Source: CAYOZN01 sp964408455 (lineage in GTDB: Bacteria > Planctomycetota > Phycisphaerae > UBA1845 > UTPLA1). From it: a DNA stretch of 47,930 nt. Position numbers and translations under genes: made by a program. The DNA is taken from NCBI GenBank assembly GCA_964408455.1, contig CAYOZN010000033.1:1-47930 (forward strand). Direction: 5' to 3'. How positions within the stretch are numbered: the first letter of the stretch is position 1; every line of letters begins with the position of its first letter. Positions 1-7,239 of this stretch are shown here, in pieces. Below the pieces are notes generated by a model. It was not told the origin of the DNA. It did no database searches and worked only from the letters and a program-made list of their open reading frames with translations.

Positions 1-61
1 AAACCGCGATCGATCCCGAACCGCTTGACAGGAGTTTGCTCATAGAGGCCACCCGGCCAAA

Positions 62-130
62 CATTTTTCCATGGGCGCGAAACATTTTTCGCCCTGCGCG
101 GAACCTTTTTCCCCTGCGCGAGGCATTTAT
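62..130. repeat. Phased T-tract imperfect repeats
   Basis: Three imperfect copies of a pattern made of a T-run (catttttc-like) followed by a GC-rich segment ending gcgcg start near 62, 83 and 104, with a weaker fourth near 124. The spacing is about 21 bases, close to two helical turns, so the T-tracts fall on one face of the helix. This could bend DNA upstream of the zinc-finger gene. No gene is evident before base 300. Confidence 0.4.
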
Positions 131-299
131 TCCGCTCCGAAAACGTGCCACATGCCCGCGCGAAGGTACGTTAAGCACACGGACGCGTGCCTCGATGTGA
201 CGGCAAGGGACTTCGCGGACCGTCCGAATGCAGGTAGAATCGCGGGGGTTCGAAGGGTTCGTCTTTGTGCCAATCATCGCGATTCAAAAGGGCACGCCG

Positions 300-644
300 A
301 TGTCGATCATCGTCGCCGTAAGCGAACAGCGCGACTGGGCCATAAACAGCCGCACATTTTCGAAGATCTGGTGTAGAACATTGGATGCCCTAAGGCGCAA
401 TCCGGATGTAGCCGCAGAGACTGTGCAGCACCTGTTGGAATGCGAGACTTGTGATTGCATCTTTCTGGACGAGTTGGATGAAGTCGCCTACCGCCAGGTA
501 GCGCGAGCCTTGACCGACGCCGCCATCGACGCCGCTAAGCATGATTTTCGATCGGAACCACTTGACATTCAAATCAGGGTCGAAGAACGATGCAAGGAGC
601 TTGCGGAGTTGTTAGCAGAAGACCCCCGGTGGTCCGTTGAGTAG
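300..644 (+). CDS. Small zinc-finger (anti-sigma-like) hypothetical protein
   Basis: A 114-residue protein of unknown function. Residues 44-51 read HLLECETC, the H-x3-C-x2-C pattern of the zinc-binding helix of zf-HC2/ZAS anti-sigma domains. The rest is acidic and helical, without a membrane segment, so it would be cytoplasmic. I chose the ATG at 300 because the upstream 24 codons of the open frame are untypical and the conserved-looking part starts here; there is no convincing ribosome binding site, so the start is uncertain. No sigma gene is adjacent, so anti-sigma function is only a suggestion. A downstream palindromic repeat pair separates it from the convergent crotonase gene. Confidence 0.55.
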   Translation: MSIIVAVSEQRDWAINSRTFSKIWCRTLDALRRNPDVAAETVQHLLECETCDCIFLDELDEVAYRQVARALTDAAIDAAKHDFRSEPLDIQIRVEERCKELAELLAEDPRWSVE

Positions 645-664
645 CCCGTATCCATGACAAGTCA

Positions 665-766
665 CGTAGGGCGGGTCGTACTCGACCCACCATTCTCATC
701 CGCCCACAAGCGCCTCGACGGCCGCATCGCTTCCAAAGACGACGTGGGTCGAGCACGACCCACCCT
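665..766. repeat. Pair of REP-like palindromes
   Basis: Two palindromes, about 670-692 and 744-764, share the core gggtcg-(4 nt)-cgaccca followed by cc. They lie about 75 bases apart between the convergent zinc-finger and crotonase genes. The same palindrome recurs as a pair at 45205-45345. Two dispersed pairs in non-coding DNA are what REP/BIME-type elements look like. Each could also act as a hairpin at the 3' ends of the flanking genes. No RAYT transposase is visible in the window. Confidence 0.65.
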
Positions 767-772
767 TCGCGG

Positions 773-1627
773 CTATCCCGCGCCCGCCGGACCCTCGCCC
801 GCCGCCTCCCTCATCCCCGTGTAGTCCACCGGCCGCTTCTCCACAAACGCACGCATGCCCTCCGCCACCTCCGGCGACAGGTTGTGGATCGCCAGCCAGT
901 CTCGCGCGTGGCCGATCGTCAGGTGCCACGACAGGTCGCGCCAGAAGTTGAGCTGCTGCTTGGCGTAGCGGAGGCACTCGGGCATCTTGTCGATCAACTT
1001 CGCCGCCATGGCATCGACCGCGGCGTCGAGCTGCGAGCGCGGCACGACCTGGTTGACCAGGCCCCACTCCAGCGCGCGTGCCGCGGGGATGTCCTCGCAG
1101 AGGAAGAGAATCTCGCGGGCACGGCGATCGCCGACGACCAGTGGCAGAAACTGCGTCGCCCCCGCCGCCGCGACGCTGCCGCGCGCTGCGCCGACCTGCT
1201 TGATGATGATGTCATCCGCGGCGATGGCCAGGTCGCACGACAGGTTGAACTCGTTGCCGCCGCCGACGACCATGCCGTTGAGCCGGGCGATCGTGGGCTT
1301 GCCGAGGTTGCGCAGCTTCTCGTGGCACTCGATGAACAGGCCCATCCACTTGTAGTACGCGTTCGGCTGGCCGACGAACTCATCGGCCTGCTCCTTCACA
1401 TCGGCCCCCGTGCAGAAGGCCCGGTCACCGGCGCCGGTGAGGATGAGCACGCGCACGTCGTCATCCCACGCCGCATCCTGAAAAGCCTGGATCAGCTCCA
1501 TCAGCATGGGCCCGTTGACGGCGTTGAGGACATCCGGGCGGTTGAAGGTGACGACGGCGCGATGGTTGTGCTTTTCGTAGCGAATGCTCAAGAACGTCAG
1601 GCTACCGATATTCGTTTGAACGTTCAT
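773..1627 (-). CDS. Crotonase-superfamily enzyme (MenB/Oah-like)
   Basis: A 284-residue crotonase-fold protein acting on a CoA thioester in the cytoplasm. The oxyanion-hole segments are visible: CTGADVKE near residues 72-79 and GMVVGGGNE near 118-126. The segment usually carrying the second catalytic glutamate reads QVGAARGS (144-151) followed by AGATQFLP. This resembles the GPKxGS pattern of DHNA-CoA synthase (MenB) and ring-opening 6-oxocyclohexenoyl-CoA hydrolase (BamA/Oah) more than classical enoyl-CoA hydratase. The exact substrate cannot be read from sequence. It ends next to the REP-like palindromes and lies 14 bases downstream of the unrelated DUF262 gene on the same strand. The ATG at 1627 is the natural start. 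Confidence 0.8.
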   Translation of the reverse strand: MNVQTNIGSLTFLSIRYEKHNHRAVVTFNRPDVLNAVNGPMLMELIQAFQDAAWDDDVRVLILTGAGDRAFCTGADVKEQADEFVGQPNAYYKWMGLFIECHEKLRNLGKPTIARLNGMVVGGGNEFNLSCDLAIAADDIIIKQVGAARGSVAAAGATQFLPLVVGDRRAREILFLCEDIPAARALEWGLVNQVVPRSQLDAAVDAMAAKLIDKMPECLRYAKQQLNFWRDLSWHLTIGHARDWLAIHNLSPEVAEGMRAFVEKRPVDYTGMREAAGEGPAGAG

Positions 1628-1641
1628 TGCAGTATTTTGAC

Positions 1642-3399
1642 TCAGACTGGCCCGATGGCTGCGCCGATGTGATCATTCACAGCCTTCGTAAGCAGATCGC
1701 GCCGCACTTCCAGAAATTTCAAGTAATTCTCAATCTTGTGTAAACTAGGATCCAATGGAACCGCTTGACTGGTCAATGCGACTTCACCGCGTTCCTTAAT
1801 TATGAGTGGCAGATACTTTGCCGGTTCCTTGCTTCCTAAATTCCTGTTTGTGCGACCGGAAATAAATGCCATGTTTGCGACATCGTTGATGTCTCTGGTA
1901 GAGACACGGCCACGCAATGCCGCCTTAGGAAAAATATGATGGTACTGAATAAAGTGCAGCCTTCCCTGATGAGTTAGCGAAATACTTAATCCACTGTACC
2001 AATCCTTGGCTCCTTGTGCCTTCAGCGCCAGGAACATTAGCGGAAACAACGGGCTCTGCGGATTCCTCCCAACAAGTTCCGAAGCGTCAAACATTAAGCG
2101 GCCAAATTGTTGGTGAACGTTTTGGATGAGTTGCTCCGGTGATGCTCCCTTGAAGAGATGTCCCAGATCACTATCGAGTAGAGTCTCGCTGGATCCCCGC
2201 GAGTAACGCCCACGTGCGTTCGCAAGGTGAAGCCAATATAGCAACTGCCGCTCATCCTTAGCGCTTAGACGGCCCTTTCTAATCTGGCTAAACACAGCAA
2301 TGGGAATGAACAAGAACGGTGAAGATAGCAGCGATTCGTCTTCAATATCCGCATTTGACTTCAAGAAGTTAATTGTAAAATCCAGGCCTTCCTTCGCTTG
2401 TTCCCAGCCCCTTCTTAGGTTCGCGATGGGAAGATTGCCGACTGTACGAAATCTGCTCTGTTGGCTGGCAAATACGACCATTGTGCGAACAAGAAGCCCT
2501 AAGTCGAATGAAAACCAGCGATCTTCACATTCTTCCTGATACGCTTCAAGTTGAGTAAGGAGATCTCGCCACCTGGCCGTGATTTGCGCCAGGGCAAGAT
2601 CGGAACCTCGCAACTTCACTCCCAACGAGTTAACGCGAACGAAAATCTCGGCGACTTCCTCGTAGCCAAGGTCCCGCTCAAGCACTTGCATGACGTAAGG
2701 ATAGTTGCGAATGCTCCGTAAACGCTGAAGCCTCGCCGAGTACCTCTCATAACGGGGATCCTCAAAGCCTGTAACGCCCGCTCGTTTCAAAAACTGGCTG
2801 TCACTGTCGGACCGAAAGACTTCGGATACCGGTACCCAATTGGGAAGGGCCGCTAGTGACTTGCTTGAGACGACGAAGGTGAGCTTGTTTATTCGCTCTT
2901 GAAGATTAAGTTCTTCGCGTTGGGCATCATCTTCGTCATCGGCGTCGATTTCATCGCCTTCATCATTTGATTCGAGAATGGATTCCTGATCGGCGTCGAC
3001 TTCGGTGAACTCCCACAGGCCATCCGGGTGCTCCAGATTGAAGAGGATTTCTATTGGTTTCCGCCGACCGCGAACCCTTACAGGTTCGCCGCGTAGAACA
3101 GCGGAGAGCGAAGTGAGGCGCTGTTGGCCGTCCAATAGAAGCTTGTGGCCCTTGAATGGGCTTTCACTTTGAGTTACCGCAAATTCCTGCGTCGGCACTG
3201 CCTTTTCGGATTCCCAAACCAGAATTGACCCGCTCGGATAGCCGCGATACATCGAATCAAGAAGGTCGCGAACGCGTGGTGCTCGCCAGACATATCTCCG
3301 CTGCATTTCGGGAAGCTGGAGTTCGCCCGAAGAAATCCATCCTACCAATTCCTTCACGGTCGTGTCTGTCTTTCGCATGATCCACTCCGATTCGCTCAC
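1642..3399 (-). CDS. DUF262/HNH (GmrSD-like) protein
   Basis: A 585-residue protein with the DUF262 N-terminus: QRRYVW near residues 33-38 and DGQQR at 90-94. This ParB/Srx-like nucleotide-binding fold occurs in GmrS. The C-terminus has HHIFPKA from residue 487, then NMAF and TNRNLGSKEP, the HNH nuclease pattern of DUF1524/GmrD. One chain therefore combines both halves of a GmrSD-type modified-DNA restriction enzyme. Residues about 120-165 form a very acidic insert. GC content is visibly lower than in neighbours, consistent with transfer. The frame opens with GTG at 3399, overlapping the antitoxin remnant's stop by one base; the ATG at 3378 is an alternative start. Phage defence is inferred from the family. 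Confidence 0.8.
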   Translation of the reverse strand: MSESEWIMRKTDTTVKELVGWISSGELQLPEMQRRYVWRAPRVRDLLDSMYRGYPSGSILVWESEKAVPTQEFAVTQSESPFKGHKLLLDGQQRLTSLSAVLRGEPVRVRGRRKPIEILFNLEHPDGLWEFTEVDADQESILESNDEGDEIDADDEDDAQREELNLQERINKLTFVVSSKSLAALPNWVPVSEVFRSDSDSQFLKRAGVTGFEDPRYERYSARLQRLRSIRNYPYVMQVLERDLGYEEVAEIFVRVNSLGVKLRGSDLALAQITARWRDLLTQLEAYQEECEDRWFSFDLGLLVRTMVVFASQQSRFRTVGNLPIANLRRGWEQAKEGLDFTINFLKSNADIEDESLLSSPFLFIPIAVFSQIRKGRLSAKDERQLLYWLHLANARGRYSRGSSETLLDSDLGHLFKGASPEQLIQNVHQQFGRLMFDASELVGRNPQSPLFPLMFLALKAQGAKDWYSGLSISLTHQGRLHFIQYHHIFPKAALRGRVSTRDINDVANMAFISGRTNRNLGSKEPAKYLPLIIKERGEVALTSQAVPLDPSLHKIENYLKFLEVRRDLLTKAVNDHIGAAIGPV

Positions 3400-3655
3400 T
3401 AGGCAGCGTTGATTACAAATTCGAGTCGATTGAGCCCAGCAAGCTTAGTTACGTCTGCCAACGACCGCGCAGACGATTTGCCATTCTTAAACCGTGTTCT
3501 TGCTTCGTTATGCAAAATGGGCGGTTCGTGACGTGCAAGCTCTCGCCGATTCCGAATGGTCTCAGCAACGTAAGGTGATACTGGACGTCCTCCGGCGTGC
3601 AGTCGTCCGGCAGACGGTCCAGCACCTCTTGAACGACTTGCTTTGATGATTCCAT
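3399..3655 (-). pseudogene. Frameshifted toxin-antitoxin antitoxin remnant
   Basis: The ATG at 3655 starts a protein beginning MESSKQVVQEVLDRLPDDC, typical of a small antitoxin family paired with RelE/ParE toxins. After about 28 residues (VQYHL) the conserved continuation YVAETIRNRRELAR appears in another frame. One missing base near 3570, where ctta would be cttta, restores it. The second frame runs to a TAG at 3401-3399, touching the DUF262 start. No toxin gene follows; the DUF262 gene sits where one would be expected. It is either a decayed antitoxin or a sequencing error. The 5' part has ordinary coding character. Confidence 0.6.
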
Positions 3656-3765
3656 ACGCAGCTCCTGGGTGGCCTTCCATATCATACAAGTGCCGGGCTC
3701 CATGCACCGCGACGGTGTTCGACTTACAGCCATTACGTAAGCTCCATCGCTTTTGGCAGTGGCGG

Positions 3766-4059
3766 CTAGCCCGCCTTGCCCAGCACCTTCGCGAATTCGC
3801 CGCGATCAAACGCCCGCAGCATGCACGTCGACACCGCGTCCGCCTTCGCCAGCCCGAGCACCAGGCCGGCCGCGGTGGTCTCATCGGGGGCGGTGAATAC
3901 CACGACGCCGTCGTAAGCGCCAATCGTCCAGTACTGCGATTCGACTTTGCCGCCCGCCTTCTCGACCGCGGTCACGAAGGCGGCCGCTCGCTCCGGCGAG
4001 TCCTTGATGTGCGTGACGCCCTTTTCGGTGAACTTCAAGAGTACGACATAGCGAGTCAT
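3766..4059 (-). CDS. GYD domain protein
   Basis: A 97-residue protein resembling the GYD domain family (small ferredoxin-like fold, function unknown). It has the N-terminal strand TRYVVLLKFTEKG, the central YWTIGAYDGVVVFTAPDE and a C-terminal helix. The ATG at 4059 was chosen over the one at 4065 because the aaggag ribosome binding site sits seven bases before 4059 but only one before 4065. It is probably cytoplasmic, with no signal sequence. It lies between the antitoxin remnant and a ribosome-hibernation-like gene on the same strand; the 59-base gap after that gene's stop does not show whether they are co-transcribed. Confidence 0.75.
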   Translation of the reverse strand: MTRYVVLLKFTEKGVTHIKDSPERAAAFVTAVEKAGGKVESQYWTIGAYDGVVVFTAPDETTAAGLVLGLAKADAVSTCMLRAFDRGEFAKVLGKAG

Positions 4060-4118
4060 GCCCATGCTCCTTGTGCAGCGCTCAGACGAATTTGAGCCTC
4101 AAAAAGACTAATCAACGC

Positions 4119-4481
4119 TCATCCTTCTCCAATGCCGCGCTTTCGCTTGCCGACTTCGCGACCCATCGCCGCCTTGACGCGAGACAGCGCCAACTCAATC
4201 ACCGCCCGCAGGTCATCCCCCACTTCCCGCACGCGAACGTCGCCGCCGCGCGGGAACTCCACCTCGATCGAACACACTTTGTCGATGCCCTTCTTCCGCG
4301 GACCCGTCTCATCCTCCACGCGGACGTTCACGTTGCGGATGCGCCGGGCGAACCGATGCAATCCGCGGCTCACCCGGTCCAGGGCCAGCGCCCGCAGCTC
4401 TTCCTTGTTGTTCACGCCTCGAACAAAAACGCGGATATCCATCTCGTTCATTTCCTTTTCGATCTGTTCGGCGATTGCCAT
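4119..4481 (-). CDS. HPF/RaiA-like ribosome-associated protein
   Basis: A 120-residue protein with the shape of the S30AE / sigma-54-modulation family. A short leader is followed by MDIRVFVRGV, a helix rich in Arg and Leu, the strand RNVNVRVEDETG, then SIEVEFPRGGDVRV and a long basic helix ending KRKRG. Family members bind the 30S subunit and stabilise idle ribosomes. It lacks the long C-terminal dimerisation domain of long HPF, so a short form is suggested. The start at 4481 has gagg seven bases upstream; the internal ATG at 4442 fits the family's usual first residues. The match is weaker than for textbook members. Confidence 0.65.
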   Translation of the reverse strand: MAIAEQIEKEMNEMDIRVFVRGVNNKEELRALALDRVSRGLHRFARRIRNVNVRVEDETGPRKKGIDKVCSIEVEFPRGGDVRVREVGDDLRAVIELALSRVKAAMGREVGKRKRGIGEG

Positions 4482-4617
4482 GGACGCACCTCATCATGCC
4501 GCCCGCGGCGCGCCGTCGCCGGCCACGGCTGCCGCCCGTCAAGAGCGTTCTCACTAATGCACTGGGCATTCTCCGTGCCACGGCCGCCGGGGCCTTCCCC
4601 GCCCGGCGATTCCCGCA

Positions 4618-5046
4618 TTATTTCGACGCCTTGAGGATTCGGTCCAGCACTTCGCGCGGAAATACGCGCTGCCCTGTCTTGCCGCTGGCAATCAGCTTCG
4701 CTTCGCGAAACGCTACCACGTCGCAGACCAGTTCCCGATCGCTCACATCCGCCACGCTGGCGATCACCCGCACCGTCGAGCCGACCGGGGCCGGCCCGAG
4801 GTGATCGCATGTGACATGGCTCCCGACGCCCTCTTCATCGGGCTCCAGAAACTGGATCAGAATGCGCCGGCCTGCCAGCTCCATGTAGTGTACGATCGTC
4901 CACGTCGCGCAAACGCGATGAACCACGTGCCCGTCGAATGCCGGGCACATGTCCTCCGTCACGACGAAGTTGACTTCTTCCTGTATGCCCGGTTCGAGTC
5001 CAGACTTCACGATGAATATCTCGCGAACGCGTGGGCGCAGCGCCAT
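4618..5046 (-). CDS. FlK-like hotdog thioesterase
   Basis: A 142-residue hotdog-fold protein close in pattern to fluoroacetyl-CoA thioesterase FlK. The FlK catalytic Thr-Glu-His set appears to be kept as T48 (in VCATWTIVHYMEL), E56 in the same helix and H82 in CDHLGPAPVG. It should hydrolyse a small acyl-CoA in the cytoplasm; fluoroacetate specificity is not implied. The open frame continues upstream to 5220, but a strong terminator for the preceding gene lies at 5137-5183, so starts above it are implausible. The ATG at 5046 begins just before the first expected strand. A GTG near 5073 is an alternative. Confidence 0.75.
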   Translation of the reverse strand: MALRPRVREIFIVKSGLEPGIQEEVNFVVTEDMCPAFDGHVVHRVCATWTIVHYMELAGRRILIQFLEPDEEGVGSHVTCDHLGPAPVGSTVRVIASVADVSDRELVCDVVAFREAKLIASGKTGQRVFPREVLDRILKASK

Positions 5047-5136
5047 CCGCCGGCCGGACAAATGATACGCCACAAGCTCATCTTCCGCGAATGATGTTGA
5101 TGCGGCGCTCGGGGGCCGCCCCGGGCATATCCGCCG

Positions 5137-5183
5137 AAAAAAAGCGAGGACCCGACGAACCGGAAGATTCGGCGGGTCCCCGC
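5137..5183 (-). terminator. Rho-independent terminator of the RRM gene
   Basis: Read on the minus strand, a 16-base arm starting gcggggaccc and its partner ending gtcctcgc form a stem with one G-U pair and one mismatch around an eight-base loop. Seven T residues follow directly. It lies about 110 bases after the RRM gene stop and before the thioesterase start, separating the two transcripts. Confidence 0.85.
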
Positions 5184-5295
5184 GAAGCTGCTTGATATTA
5201 GTCGGCTTACGGGCTGGCACCGATGCTGTGACGCACGACGGTGCCGTCCCGATGCCGCTGCCGGCGAAAAACGGCTCTGCCGAGCCGCCGATGTT

Positions 5296-5667
5296 TTACC
5301 AGTCGCGATCGCGATCGCGGCCGCCGCCGCCATAACCGCCGCGACCGCCACCACCGCCACCGCCATAGCCGCCGCGGCCTCGACCACCGCCGCCGCCACC
5401 GAAACCGCCGCTGCGCGGCTCGCGCGGCTTGGCCTCGTTGACGGTCAGGGCTCGACCGTTGTGAACCTGTCCGTTGAGCGCATCGATCGCCGCTCGGGCT
5501 TCATCGTCGCTGGCCATTTCGACGAAACCGAATCCCTTGCTCTGACCGGTCGCCCGGTCGCTGACCACTTCGGCAGAGGTGACCGTGCCGTGCGCCCCCA
5601 GTAGCTGCTGCAGATCCGTACTCGTGACACTGTACGCCAGGTTCCCCACATACAATCGCTTACTCAT
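5296..5667 (-). CDS. RRM RNA-binding protein with glycine-rich tail
   Basis: A 123-residue protein with one RNA recognition motif: RNP2 LYVGNL at residues 5-10 and RNP1 KGFGFVEM at 44-51. A Gly/Arg-rich tail with RGGY-like repeats ends in RDRDRDW. This is the common bacterial RRM1-Gly architecture, also seen in cyanobacterial cold-induced Rbp proteins. It probably binds single-stranded RNA in the cytoplasm, perhaps as an RNA chaperone. It appears monocistronic, with a long upstream gap of about 430 bases and a strong terminator downstream. Cold regulation is plausible for the family but not shown here. Confidence 0.93.
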   Translation of the reverse strand: MSKRLYVGNLAYSVTSTDLQQLLGAHGTVTSAEVVSDRATGQSKGFGFVEMASDDEARAAIDALNGQVHNGRALTVNEAKPREPRSGGFGGGGGGRGRGGYGGGGGGGRGGYGGGGRDRDRDW

Positions 5668-6093
5668 ACTTCAACGAACTCCAGACAAACGTACCTTCCG
5701 CGCCCGCGATTTACTTTCAGGGCGCGCTATGAAAGTGGCCAACCTCGGCCAAGAGGAAGGAAGACGAGCGAGGCATGCCATTCAGACGGGGAGATATCGA
5801 ACGCCACGAACGCGCCCCAGTTCGGCAACCGACCAACGCTGATAACTGTAATTGAGAGACGCGGTGAATGCAAATTCTGGCGCCGCCTAAATCGTCGTTT
5901 AGGAGCGTTGCCGGGGCCCGGCGTTACCAGGCCGGCCATTCGGGGCAATCGCGGGTGTGGCCCAGGGGAACCGCCCCCTTGCCGCTATAAAAACCCACCG
6001 TGACACAGAAGACGCGGCGGCGAAAGCACAAGCGGTCTCCCGTGCCAACGGCACGCCGCAGGTAAACAGCATGGGAAACGCTCGTGAAGTTTT
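5668..6093. other. Long intergenic region upstream of the RRM gene
   Basis: No convincing gene. It holds a small hairpin near 5887-5905 (cctaaa ... tttagg) and a GC-rich palindromic stretch near 5910-5940. It probably contains the RRM gene promoter and 5' leader. I could not assign a promoter with confidence. Confidence 0.4.
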
Positions 6094-7182
6094 TCACGGA
6101 CAAGACGGCATGCCGGAAGACGCCGGGGGCGGTTCGGAATTCCTCTCCGCTTCAATGGACCTGATCTCGCCGCGAATTTGCGCAACAGATTTTCGCACGC
6201 TGTCGATAAACTGGTCTACCTGCTTTTGCGCCTTCGGCGGCGCATCCCATGCCGCCAGCAGTTCAACCAGTTCGAGCACCATGGCCGCAAGCCATTCCCT
6301 GTCATGTGCCTTGACTTCCTTTAGCGCTTTCAAATACGCCGATCGGGCCAGCGCATACTCCCCCGGGTCGGGCGGGTGACGCCGGGCGACCTTGTGGAAA
6401 TGATGGACGGCCGCGGCGATCTGTTTTAACTCGCGTGCGATGGCCTGTTCGCGTTCGATGAGATGTCGAGCCGCCAGCCGATGTTCGTGATGCGCCCCCG
6501 CGGTCTCGATCCGATGCCGCAGATCCGCGAGTCGATGGTCTGGCAGCAGTTGAGGATGCGCCGCATGGATCGAGGAGAGTCGCTTCAGACCTTGAGCGGC
6601 CTGGTCGTGATCACCGCGCTCGGCCGCGTCGACCACCTTGTTCTCCAACTCGTCGATGGCCTGCCTGCTTTCGGCAAGCTGGCGTTTCAACTGCTCTAGC
6701 CGCTGCTCGTACTGGCGAAGCATCCCATGCTGGTTGAGCTGGGGGAATTGCCGGCACAGGTCGCGGACGCGATCGACGACGGCTTCGGCTTCCGGCTCGA
6801 AGAGGTGCGAGATGTACTCGCTCATATGTTCGTCCAGCCCGCGGACGATGGCGGCCGCCTCCTCGACCGTGACCGTGTGCTCCACCGCCGATATGGAAGC
6901 GGCGGCGCCGTGGGAGCCGGTACTCAGCGCAGGTGCGGCCTCCTCGTGGGGAACGCGGGCTCGCGCCAGATCGGCGCGGCGCTGTTGAACGAATTGTCGA
7001 ATCTGGGACTCGAGTACCGTGTCGGCGCGAACCTCGGAATGATGCAGCGCACGGGCGGCAACTGCGTTCAGCGTTCGCTCATCCCTGCCGAATCGCACTA
7101 TCTCCGCGCGCCAATGCTCGAAAACGTGCTCCCGCCTTCGCAGTGCCGCCGGATTGCTCTCTCGCTCAAATTGCCGGGACAT
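6094..7182 (-). CDS. Coiled-coil hypothetical protein
   Basis: A 362-residue protein I do not recognise. It is rich in Arg, Glu, Ala and His and almost wholly helical. Residues roughly 170-270 have strong coiled-coil character (for example EQRLEQLKRQLAESRQAIDE). A short acidic, Pro-rich end follows. There is no signal peptide or membrane span, so it is probably cytoplasmic. It lies 57 bases downstream of the CocE-type hydrolase gene on the same strand and may share its transcript. I chose the ATG at 7182; a GTG at 7203 in the same frame is possible. A structural or scaffold role is only a guess. Confidence 0.7.
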   Translation of the reverse strand: MSRQFERESNPAALRRREHVFEHWRAEIVRFGRDERTLNAVAARALHHSEVRADTVLESQIRQFVQQRRADLARARVPHEEAAPALSTGSHGAAASISAVEHTVTVEEAAAIVRGLDEHMSEYISHLFEPEAEAVVDRVRDLCRQFPQLNQHGMLRQYEQRLEQLKRQLAESRQAIDELENKVVDAAERGDHDQAAQGLKRLSSIHAAHPQLLPDHRLADLRHRIETAGAHHEHRLAARHLIEREQAIARELKQIAAAVHHFHKVARRHPPDPGEYALARSAYLKALKEVKAHDREWLAAMVLELVELLAAWDAPPKAQKQVDQFIDSVRKSVAQIRGEIRSIEAERNSEPPPASSGMPSCP

Positions 7183-7239
7183 AGGCCCGTCTCGCCTCGC
7201 CACGTCTTCCGAAAACTGCCCCCGACGGGCCGCATATGA

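Noticed and set aside
5047..5220. Longer start for the thioesterase
   Set aside because: It would run through the strong terminator of the preceding gene, and the extra residues do not fit the family.
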